A DNA stretch of 7,201 nt from the NCBI GenBank assembly GCA_903918595.1, contig CAIXFB010000299.1, forward strand, positions 1 to 7,201, given 5' to 3'. The stretch comes from an uncultured Actinomycetes bacterium. Its GTDB lineage: Bacteria > Actinomycetota > Actinomycetes > S36-B12. Position numbers and translations under genes: made by a program. Shown here in pieces: positions 1 to 5,367 of this stretch (positions are counted from its first letter, which is position 1; each line of letters opens with the position of its first letter). The notes beneath the pieces were generated by a model that was given only the letters and a program-made list of their open reading frames with translations, did no database searches and was not told the origin of the DNA.

Positions 1-381
1 GCGGTGGCGCGCTGGATCGCTGCGGAAACCAAGGCCGGCAATGAAATTCATGTGCCCTCTGTGGCAGCGTCAGTGCAAGAGGCGATCGTGGATGTGCTCA
101 CCGTGAAAGCAATCGATGCGTGTACCTACGCTGGTGTGGATGATCTGGTGATTGGTGGCGGGGTGGCAGCGAACTCACGCTTGCGGGTTATGGCGCAGGA
201 GCGGTGCGATGCACGCGGGATTCGCCTCCGGGTGCCATCGCCCATTCTGTGCACCGATAACGGCGCGATGGTGGCAACGCTCGGTGCACGTCTGCTCACG
301 CGAGGAGTACCAGAATCACCTATCGATTTTGACACCACCTCCACCATGAATGTTTCGCTCATCTCGCGCGGTCAGATCTAA
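1..381 (+). CDS. tsaD: tRNA N6-adenosine threonylcarbamoyltransferase TsaD, C-terminal part (5'-truncated by window)
   Basis: This is the C-terminal 126 codons of TsaD (Kae1/Gcp/YgjD family). The reading frame is already open at base 1, so the GTG at 4 is an internal codon. With TsaB and TsaE, TsaD transfers the threonylcarbamoyl group to A37 of ANN-decoding tRNAs in the cytoplasm. What shows it: the SVAASVQEAIVDVL helix, the glycine-rich VIGGGVAANSRLR segment (about 145-187), and the LCTDNGAMVA motif. The Asp codon of that motif at 256-258 corresponds to the metal-binding aspartate of the ASKHA-type active site. The gene ends with TAA at 379-381. An mmuM-like gene follows after 4 bases, so the two are probably co-transcribed. 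In mycobacteria the equivalent gene (gcp) lies directly before groES; here two genes separate them. The identity is secure; the N-terminal HxxxH metal motif lies outside the window and cannot be checked. Confidence 0.96.
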   Translation, partial: AVARWIAAETKAGNEIHVPSVAASVQEAIVDVLTVKAIDACTYAGVDDLVIGGGVAANSRLRVMAQERCDARGIRLRVPSPILCTDNGAMVATLGARLLTRGVPESPIDFDTTSTMNVSLISRGQI

Positions 382-385
382 GGGA

Positions 386-1336
386 ATGCCGTCCACTGAT
401 CTGTTTGACGGAGGTCGCCTCACCGTGATTGATGGTGGCCTCTCGACGCAACTCGAGCGGCGTGGCCACGACGTCTCGGGGACTTTATGGACGGCGCGAC
501 TGCTTCTCGAATCACCAGGTGAAGTCCAAGGTGCCCACGAAGACATGATCCGGGCAGGTGCTGAGGTGATAACGACCGCGAGTTACCAAATTTCGCGCGC
601 AGGATTCATCGAAGCTGGATTTTCGGCAAGCGATGCTGATCAAGCACTGCGGGCCTCGATTGAGGTTGCACGCGCCGCTGCTTTCGCAACAGATCGCACG
701 GTTCTCGTTGCTGCAAGCGTTGGTCCCTACGGCGCAATTACCCATGATGGCCGCGAATACCAAGGCCGCTACGGCATCTCCATGCAAGAACTCACCGAGT
801 TCCATGCGCAGCGCCTTCGCGTATTGATCGATGCCGGTGCTGATCTCCTTGCCATAGAAACAATCCCCGATGTGGACGAACTGCACGCCATCATCGCTGC
901 GCTGCAGGCATTGCCGGCAATTCCGGCGTGGATATCGGTGACCGCGTGCAGCGGTAGTGAACTGTGGGCCGGTCAATCGATCGAAGATGCTGCCGCGGTG
1001 GTTGATGCGGCGGCAACCAACGCTGATGCTCCATTACCGATTCTGGCTTTCGGGGTGAACTGCACCGATCCGCGTTTTGTTGAGGAACTGTTGACCCGCG
1101 CGCGCTCGGTCACTGATCTCCCGCTGTTGGCCTATGCCAACGCCGGGGGCTTATGGGCCGATGATGAATGGCAGGGCGCTGATGTGGCTGGACAAGCATT
1201 TTCTGACGAGCTCGTGCGACGGTGGATCGCTGCTGGCGTTCAGGTGATCGGTGGTTGCTGTGGCAGTGATGCCCGAGATATTGCGCGGATCCGATCGCTA
1301 GCGGATGCGTTCCACGATGAAAGCCCGATTGCCTGA
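386..1336 (+). CDS. mmuM: Homocysteine S-methyltransferase, MmuM-like
   Basis: The 316-residue protein belongs to the zinc-dependent, B12-independent homocysteine S-methyltransferases. E. coli MmuM (about 310 aa) transfers a methyl group from S-methylmethionine to homocysteine, giving two methionines. Seen: the N-terminal barrel strand LTVIDGGLSTQLERRG, TASYQ, ASVGPYGA, LLAIETIPD, and the three presumed zinc cysteines, Cys226 in GVNCT and Cys291-Cys292 in VIGGCCGSDARDIARI. All parts of the catalytic barrel are present. Start: the ATG at 386 keeps the first beta strand. An in-frame ATG at 350 would overlap tsaD by 32 bases. A GTG at 425 has a good GGAGG at 410-414 but would cut into the strand, so 386 is preferred though its AAGGG lies very close. 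The methyl donor (S-methylmethionine or SAM) cannot be read from the sequence. The 3' end overlaps the convergent methyltransferase gene by 39 bases, with no visible terminator. Confidence 0.9.
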   Translation: MPSTDLFDGGRLTVIDGGLSTQLERRGHDVSGTLWTARLLLESPGEVQGAHEDMIRAGAEVITTASYQISRAGFIEAGFSASDADQALRASIEVARAAAFATDRTVLVAASVGPYGAITHDGREYQGRYGISMQELTEFHAQRLRVLIDAGADLLAIETIPDVDELHAIIAALQALPAIPAWISVTACSGSELWAGQSIEDAAAVVDAAATNADAPLPILAFGVNCTDPRFVEELLTRARSVTDLPLLAYANAGGLWADDEWQGADVAGQAFSDELVRRWIAAGVQVIGGCCGSDARDIARIRSLADAFHDESPIA

Positions 1337-2563
1337 TCCTGCTTTGGTGAACACCACAGCCTGTTCGTCGTCGTCCTGGACGCGCAGTTCTTTGCGCACG
1401 GCAGCGGCATCAATGTGCACGTCACCTGTTTTCAATGCCGCGGCAGTGATTCCGCGCGCCCGCAACGCATCGCGTAATTTCCTTGGTGCGGATGGCACTT
1501 CATCAATCACCTGGTAGGCACGCACAAGTGCTTGCATCCGCTCGGAGCGATCAAGGTGCTCGGCAGTGAGCCAGGAACTCTTGAGATCCACCAGATGTGT
1601 GCCTGGGATCTCCTCCGCAAGATCTATGAGTGCTCCGCACCGGATCACTGCCGGATCAACTTCTAGTAGCAAAGATTGAATAGGGCCGGACCCAACGTCA
1701 ACTGGTTCACGCTGTCCAACGTCGCTTGCTTGGACAACATGCCAACCATCGAGCCAGACCGCGCATTGCCGCTGGCTTTGAAAGACCGGCCAGGAATACA
1801 GCGCGCACTCAACAACGGTGCGATCAACACTGACCCATTCGGCGTACCAATGCTCTGCGGGGGAGAAGCCGGGTGCGACTTTTGCAGCTACGCGCGCTGG
1901 CTGCACCGTGGTGCGCAGGTCTTCAACGAAAGACCACGGTGGACTCCACAACTCCGGATCACGTTCGGGCCGAGACCGATTTCCGTCGTGCGACGCAGAC
2001 CTGCGCGCAGGATCCACAAACCACGCTTCGGGACTGATGCCGCGAAGTTCGGCCAGAACCGCCGGGTCTGAGGAATCAGCGCACCGAACGTTGAAGGGGG
2101 CATCTGCTGCAGGCTGTGTGATTGCGCCCAGGTTGTGGGCGAGGTAGGCGGCCGTCGTCGGATCGGTCTCCACGGCGGTGACCACGAGACCGGCTTCGAG
2201 CATGGCCCGGGCATCCATACCCAGACCTGCGGTGATGTCGATTATCGACGTGATGCCTGCATTTCGGAGGATGTGGGCTCGGCGGGCGGCGGTGAGCGGA
2301 CCGGTTGATTGTTCGAGGCCGGTCCGGGTCCAGAGCAAGCCTGCCGGGTAACCCTTGGATTGGGCGGCCGAGTCCAAGGTGGCTGCACTCAGGGCGGCTG
2401 CCCGATGCGCGGCTGGTAGTTCAGGAAAGGTCTGGGCGAATGCGGTTGCGGCGGCGAGGGGTGAGCGGGTCTGCACGAGTTCGGCCGCCGCGGTGATTGC
2501 GGGAGCAGCGGCAGGTGAGGTGAGCCACCTCTGCGCTGGTTCGAGTTCTGCTCCAGTCTCCAC
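1298..2563 (-). CDS. Class I SAM-dependent methyltransferase with THUMP-like C-terminal domain
   Basis: The protein (421 aa from the preferred GTG at 2563) resembles the actinobacterial 'THUMP-like domain-containing' or class I SAM methyltransferase family; I know of no characterised member. Layout: an alpha-helical N-terminus (about 10-100) with AQRWLTSPAAAPAI; a Rossmann methyltransferase core with motif I IIDITAGLGMDA (107-118), an acidic VETDP strand end (131-135) and FVDPARR (182-188), followed by WSPPWSFVEDL and AEWVSVD; and a C-terminal THUMP-like region (about 343-421) ending KAGSGNRAFIVERIR. The fold suggests a nucleic-acid, perhaps RNA, methyltransferase, but the substrate is unknown. 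The open frame extends to 2920, but that part is antisense to groES and lacks family similarity. The GTG has only a weak upstream Shine-Dalgarno. The gene converges on mmuM and diverges from groES; its start lies 37 bases from the first CIRCE operator. Confidence 0.85.
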   Translation of the reverse strand: METGAELEPAQRWLTSPAAAPAITAAAELVQTRSPLAAATAFAQTFPELPAAHRAAALSAATLDSAAQSKGYPAGLLWTRTGLEQSTGPLTAARRAHILRNAGITSIIDITAGLGMDARAMLEAGLVVTAVETDPTTAAYLAHNLGAITQPAADAPFNVRCADSSDPAVLAELRGISPEAWFVDPARRSASHDGNRSRPERDPELWSPPWSFVEDLRTTVQPARVAAKVAPGFSPAEHWYAEWVSVDRTVVECALYSWPVFQSQRQCAVWLDGWHVVQASDVGQREPVDVGSGPIQSLLLEVDPAVIRCGALIDLAEEIPGTHLVDLKSSWLTAEHLDRSERMQALVRAYQVIDEVPSAPRKLRDALRARGITAAALKTGDVHIDAAAVRKELRVQDDDEQAVVFTKAGSGNRAFIVERIR

Positions 2564-2599
2564 GGCACCATCTTTGCCGACCGACTCAGCTGCGGGTAG

Positions 2600-2626
2600 C
2601 TGGCACTCAAGTTGACAGAGTGCTAA
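2600..2626. promoter_or_regulatory. CIRCE operator 1 (HrcA site)
   Basis: An inverted repeat has left arm CTGGCACTC (2600-2608), a 9-base spacer and right arm GAGTGCTAA (2618-2626). It fits the CIRCE consensus TTAGCACTC-N9-GAGTGCTAA: the right arm is perfect and the left arm differs at two outer positions. The promoter's -35 element sits in the spacer and the right arm fills half of the -35/-10 gap. It should bind the HrcA repressor of class I heat-shock genes; hrcA itself is not in the window. Confidence 0.93.
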
Positions 2627-2640
2627 ATCCTGCGTAATGT
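2612..2640 (+). promoter_or_regulatory. groESL promoter (-35/-10)
   Basis: A consensus TTGACA (2612-2617) is followed by 17 bases and TAATGT (2635-2640), an almost ideal vegetative sigma-70-type promoter. Transcription would begin near 2647, giving a groES leader of about 86 bases. The -35 hexamer lies in the spacer of the first CIRCE palindrome and the predicted start lies in the second, so HrcA binding should block RNA polymerase. The start point is inferred, not observed. Confidence 0.85.
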
Positions 2641-2645
2641 TCTCG

Positions 2646-2672
2646 TTGGCACTCTCCCCGTGGGAGTGCCAA
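2646..2672. promoter_or_regulatory. CIRCE operator 2 (HrcA site), perfect palindrome
   Basis: Left arm TTGGCACTC (2646-2654), 9-base spacer, right arm GAGTGCCAA (2664-2672): all nine positions of the arms are complementary. The GCACTC/GAGTGC core and the spacer length match CIRCE, with G:C replacing A:T at the third position of each arm. Its centre lies 46 bp downstream of that of operator 1, at the predicted transcription start, a typical position for a second HrcA site. It would also form a hairpin at the 5' end of the groES mRNA. Confidence 0.92.
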
Positions 2673-2719
2673 ATGACCCATCTGATTCCCGCCTCGCAAG
2701 GGCGGCCTGCCGACTTCCC

Positions 2720-2725
2720 GGAGGA
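2720..2725 (+). promoter_or_regulatory. groES ribosome binding site that fixes a GTG start
   Basis: GGAGGA lies 7 bases before the GTG at 2733. It selects that GTG over two upstream in-frame ATGs at 2637 and 2673, of which the first precedes the predicted transcript start. The resulting protein starts MSVNIKPLEDRI, the usual GroES N-terminus. A small CCGCC/GGCGG hairpin (2689-2705) lies 14 bases upstream. Confidence 0.85.
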
Positions 2726-2732
2726 TGTAACC

Positions 2733-3032
2733 GTGTCGGTCAACATTAAGCCACTTGAGGACCGGATTCTGGTCCAGACCCTCGAAGCCGAGCAGACCAC
2801 TGCATCAGGCCTCGTCATTCCCGATACCGCCAAGGAGAAGCCCCAAGAGGGCAAGGTTCTTGCTGTGGGCCCGGGTCGCTTTGACGAGGACGGTGACAAG
2901 CGGATCCCGCTCGACATCAAGGTTGGTGACGTCGTGATTTACAGCAAGTACGGCGGCACCGAAGTTAAGTACAACAACCAGGATTACTTGATTCTTTCGG
3001 CACGCGACGTGCTCGCTGTCGTCGAGAAGTAG
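2733..3032 (+). CDS. groES: Co-chaperonin GroES (Cpn10)
   Basis: A 99-residue protein of normal GroES length. It forms the heptameric lid that closes the GroEL cavity in the ATP-bound state and drives release of folded clients in the cytoplasm. Seen: the N-terminal strand MSVNIKPLEDRILVQ, the mobile loop around residues 17-36 with the GroEL-contacting tripeptide in GLVIP (26-30), KVLAVGPGRF, GDVVIYSKYGGTEVKY and the C-terminal LILSARDVLAVVEK. The start is the GTG with GGAGGA 7 bases upstream. It is the first gene of a heat-shock operon under a strong promoter overlapped by two CIRCE sites. groEL follows after 100 bases that contain a strong hairpin. Nothing is missing or unusual in the coding sequence. 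Confidence 0.98.
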   Translation: MSVNIKPLEDRILVQTLEAEQTTASGLVIPDTAKEKPQEGKVLAVGPGRFDEDGDKRIPLDIKVGDVVIYSKYGGTEVKYNNQDYLILSARDVLAVVEK

Positions 3033-3062
3033 TCCACCCGCTTCACCAACGTCATGAGTGCT

Positions 3063-3092
3063 GCCCCGGCCCCGATTACCGGGGACCGGGGC
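3063..3092 (+). other. GC-rich hairpin between groES and groEL
   Basis: GCCCCGG (3063-3069) pairs with CCGGGGC (3086-3092), and CCCCG (3070-3074) pairs with CGGGG (3080-3084). There is one bulged A at 3085 and a 5-base loop ATTAC. That makes 12 almost all G:C pairs. No T-run follows, so it does not look like a simple terminator. In operons of this kind such a structure can act as a partial attenuator, an RNase processing site or a 3'-end stabiliser that sets the GroES:GroEL ratio. The structure is visible; its role is inferred. Confidence 0.7.
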
Positions 3093-3132
3093 ATTGCACT
3101 CCGCAATAACACTTCTTTATGCGAAGGACACC

Positions 3133-4758
3133 ATGGCCAAGATTCTTGAATTCGACGAGACCGCCCGCCGCAGCCTTGAGCGTGGTGTTGACGCACTCGC
3201 CAACGCAGTTCGCGTGACCCTGGGACCAAAGGGCCGCAACGTAGTCATTGATAAGAAGTGGGGTGCGCCCACCATCACGAACGACGGTGTCACGATCGCC
3301 CGCGAAATCGAGCTCGAGGATCCCTACGAGAACCTCGGCGCGCAGCTGGCGAAAGAAGTTGCCACCAAGACCAACGACGTAGCTGGCGATGGCACCACCA
3401 CCGCCACCGTTCTCGCTCAGGCGATGGTCAAAGAGGGTTTGAAGATCGTCGCAGCCGGTGCTGGCCCCATGGATGTCAAGCGCGGGATCGACAAGGCCGT
3501 TGCTGCTGTCATCGAAGAGCTCGGCAACATGGCGCGCGCGGTCAATGGCAAGGAAGAAATTGCCAACGTCGCCACCATCTCCTCGCAGGATGCAGTGATC
3601 GGTGGACTCATCGCCGACGCATTCGACAAGGTGGGCAAAGACGGTGTGATCTCGGTCGAAGAGTCGAGCACCACCGCCATGGAACTGGACTTCACCGAGG
3701 GTATGCAGTTCGATCAGGGCTACATCTCGCCCTACTTTGTCTCCGACGCCGACCGCATGGAGTCCGTACTCGAAGATGCACGCATCCTTCTGGTGCAGGG
3801 CAAGATCTCCTCGGTCAGTGAGCTGTTGCCGTTGCTGGAGAAGGTCGTCGAGGCTGCAAAGCCGCTTCTGATCATCGCAGAAGACGTTGACGGAGAAGCG
3901 CTTTCGACCCTCGTGGTCAACCGCATCCGTGGCACTTTCGCCTCGTGCGCCGTGAAGGCTCCTGCCTTCGGTGATCGTCGCAAGGCGATCCTCGAAGACA
4001 TCGCGATCCTGACCGGTGCTCAGGTGGTCTCACCTGAGGTTGGCCTCAAGCTCGATCAGGTTGGCCTCGACGTACTTGGTTCAGCCCGCCGCGTTGTCGT
4101 GACCAAAGACAACACCACGATCGTTGACGGTGGCGGCGACGCCCAAGCAGTGGGCGATCGCGTTGCCCAGATCCGCCGCGAAATCGAAGCATCTGACTCC
4201 GACTGGGATCGCGAGAAGTTGCAAGAGCGCCTCGCAAAGATCGCCGGCGGCGTTGTGGTCATCAAGGTCGGTGGCCATACCGAGGTTGAGCTCAAGGAAA
4301 AGAAGCACCGCATCGAAGACGCTGTCTCGGCAACGCGTGCCGCGATTGAAGAGGGCATCGTCTCTGGTGGTGGCACCGCACTCGTGCAGGCCGCCAAGGT
4401 GCTCAAGGGCAACCTGGATCTCGAAGGTGACCAGGCCGCTGGAGTTTCCATCGTGCGCAAAGCAACGGCGGAGCCACTGCGCTGGATCGCTGAGAACGCT
4501 GGCGAGCGCGGCTATGTGGTTGTGTCCAAGGTGGAAGAACTCCCTGCGGGCCACGGCCTCAACGCAGCCACAGGTGAGTACGGCGACCTGATTGCTCAGG
4601 GCGTTATTGACCCAGTCAAGGTCACCCGCTCAGCACTGCAGAATGCGGCATCCATCGCCTCACTGCTGCTGACCACCGAAGCACTCGTGGTGGAGAAGCC
4701 CGCCGAGCAAGAGGCCGAGGCCGGTCACGGACACGGACATCACGGGCACTCGCACTAG
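3133..4758 (+). CDS. groEL: Chaperonin GroEL (Cpn60), histidine-tailed GroEL1 type
   Basis: A 541-residue class I chaperonin that folds client proteins with ATP and GroES. Seen: MAKILEFDETARRSLERGVD, VTLGPKGRNVVIDKKWG (28-44), the nucleotide motif GDGTTTATVLAQ (from Gly85), the GYISPYFV segment, APAFGDRRKA, and EDAVSATRAAIEEGIVSGGG, whose Asp396 corresponds to the ATP-hydrolysing Asp398 of E. coli. The ATG at 3133 follows AAGGA (3124-3128); an in-frame ATG at 3058 precedes the intergenic hairpin and would add residues the family lacks. The protein ends GHGHGHHGHSH (531-541) instead of the Gly-Gly-Met repeats of E. coli. Such His-rich tails mark the groES-linked GroEL1 of actinobacteria, which often carry a second groEL elsewhere. 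An intrinsic terminator follows 36 bases after the stop. Confidence 0.98.
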   Translation: MAKILEFDETARRSLERGVDALANAVRVTLGPKGRNVVIDKKWGAPTITNDGVTIAREIELEDPYENLGAQLAKEVATKTNDVAGDGTTTATVLAQAMVKEGLKIVAAGAGPMDVKRGIDKAVAAVIEELGNMARAVNGKEEIANVATISSQDAVIGGLIADAFDKVGKDGVISVEESSTTAMELDFTEGMQFDQGYISPYFVSDADRMESVLEDARILLVQGKISSVSELLPLLEKVVEAAKPLLIIAEDVDGEALSTLVVNRIRGTFASCAVKAPAFGDRRKAILEDIAILTGAQVVSPEVGLKLDQVGLDVLGSARRVVVTKDNTTIVDGGGDAQAVGDRVAQIRREIEASDSDWDREKLQERLAKIAGGVVVIKVGGHTEVELKEKKHRIEDAVSATRAAIEEGIVSGGGTALVQAAKVLKGNLDLEGDQAAGVSIVRKATAEPLRWIAENAGERGYVVVSKVEELPAGHGLNAATGEYGDLIAQGVIDPVKVTRSALQNAASIASLLLTTEALVVEKPAEQEAEAGHGHGHHGHSH

Positions 4759-4794
4759 TTCGCACTCAATCTGTACCAGCACTGAAACATCCAG

Positions 4795-4834
4795 ATGGGA
4801 GGTACTCCGCGAAAGCGGGGTGCCTCCCATTTTT
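4795..4834 (+). terminator. Rho-independent terminator of groESL
   Basis: A 16-base arm (4795-4810) pairs with 4815-4830 through 14 Watson-Crick pairs and two G-U wobbles, around a GAAA tetraloop (4811-4814). T4830-T4834 then form a T-tract. It lies 36 bases after the groEL stop codon and is a strong intrinsic terminator for the heat-shock operon. Confidence 0.93.
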
Positions 4835-4947
4835 CTGCGCGACCCGCCCCGCGATTTCGCCCGGGTAGCGGGTGAGATCACCAAATGGGCCATCAAAAGC
4901 AGGCCGGAATGGTGAATTGGTCCGGGTCGATCCGGTTCGGCGCAAAG
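4835..4947. other. Intergenic spacer between two terminators
   Basis: I see no gene, promoter or tRNA in these 113 bases. The only local symmetry is a short imperfect palindrome, GGTGA-GA-TCACC (4871-4882), and a CCGG repeat near 4922-4934. It may be plain spacer sequence. Confidence 0.5.
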
Positions 4948-4976
4948 AAAAAGCACCGGGATCGCCGGTGCTTTTT
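4948..4976. terminator. Bidirectional Rho-independent terminator (whiB / groEL side)
   Basis: AAAAAGCACCGG (4948-4959) and CCGGTGCTTTTT (4965-4976) form a perfect 12-bp stem with the 5-base loop GATCG. An A-tract on one side and a T-tract on the other make it work in both directions. On the minus strand it begins about 26 bases after the whiB stop and is the likely whiB terminator. On the plus strand it backs up the groESL terminator. Confidence 0.92.
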
Positions 4977-5001
4977 CGATGGAGGTGAAACGTTCTAGAA
5001 G

Positions 5002-5295
5002 TTAGGAAGCAGACGCCAAACGCTTGCGGTTATAGACGGCCTCGCGGTCCTCTTCAGTAAGACCGCCCCACACGCCGTAGGGCTCGCGAACTGCGAGGGA
5101 GTGGGTTGCGCACTCATTGAGGACGGGGCAGCCAGCACAGATGGCTTTGGCCGCGGTCTCGCGAGCTACTCGGGCTGGCCCGCGCTCACCCTCGGGGTGG
5201 AAAAAGAGGCCGGGGTCCTCACCGCGGCACAGTCCTTCGAGCTGCCAGTCCCAGATGTCAGCAACAGTGCCGGGGAGCCGAGAGATGTCTGCCAT
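5002..5295 (-). CDS. whiB3: WhiB-family Fe-S transcription factor, WhiB3/WhiD type
   Basis: A 97-residue actinobacterial WhiB-like protein. Family members carry an oxygen- and NO-sensitive [4Fe-4S] cluster and typically act by binding region 4 of the housekeeping sigma factor; WhiB3 of mycobacteria links redox state to metabolism and WhiD of Streptomyces is needed for spore maturation. Seen: the N-terminus MADISRLPG and WDWQLEGLCRGEDPGLFFHPEGERG; cluster ligands Cys23, Cys53, Cys56 and Cys62 (C-x29-C-x2-C-x5-C); the GVWGG turn (74-78); and a basic tail, YNRKRLA. The cysteine spacing and the MAD-SRLPG start match the WhiD/WhiB3 branch as I remember it. The ATG at 5295 has GGAGG (5306-5302) 6 bases upstream. 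The position next to groESL agrees with whiB3 in mycobacteria. It is monocistronic, with its own promoter and terminator, and diverges from the MerR-type gene. Subfamily assignment is by pattern, not by a tree. Confidence 0.93.
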   Translation of the reverse strand: MADISRLPGTVADIWDWQLEGLCRGEDPGLFFHPEGERGPARVARETAAKAICAGCPVLNECATHSLAVREPYGVWGGLTEEDREAVYNRKRLASAS

Positions 5296-5321
5296 GGTGA
5301 ACCTCCGTTGTAAGTAAGGTC

Positions 5322-5351
5322 ACTATACAAACCGCTTCATAGGTTGGTCAA
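5322..5351 (-). promoter_or_regulatory. Promoter of the whiB3-type gene
   Basis: On the minus strand TTGACC (5351-5346) is followed by 18 bases and TATAGT (5327-5322), close to the vegetative consensus. The expected start near 5315 gives a leader of only about 20 bases ahead of the ATG at 5295, including the GGAGG. A small GTCA-AG-TGAC palindrome (5347-5356) overlaps the -35 element and could be an operator; that part is only a possibility. Confidence 0.7.
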
Positions 5352-5367
5352 GTGACATGCCTGAACA

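Noticed and set aside
512..976. 154-codon minus-strand open frame opposite mmuM.
   Set aside because: The plus-strand frame has clear family motifs throughout; the antisense translation has none and no ribosome binding site.
2673..2732. In-frame ATG at 2673 as the groES start.
   Set aside because: It would overlap the end of the second CIRCE site, lacks a Shine-Dalgarno, and adds 20 residues absent from GroES proteins. The GTG at 2733 has GGAGGA at ideal spacing.
2564..2920. Upstream extension of the minus-strand methyltransferase frame (to 540 residues).
   Set aside because: It runs antisense through the groES promoter, both CIRCE sites and part of groES, and its translation does not resemble the family. 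An open frame opposite a GC-rich gene is expected by chance.
3258..3821. 187-codon open frame inside groEL on the same strand, rich in Arg and His.
   Set aside because: It lies wholly within groEL in another frame and has the skewed Arg/His/Cys content typical of a shadow frame of a GC-rich gene.
4081..4554. 157-codon minus-strand open frame opposite groEL.
   Set aside because: Antisense shadow of a highly conserved gene; no start signal, no recognisable domain.
4871..4882. GGTGA-GA-TCACC palindrome between the terminators as an operator or small RNA element.
   Set aside because: Short, with no neighbouring promoter in either direction; such palindromes arise by chance in GC-rich spacers.
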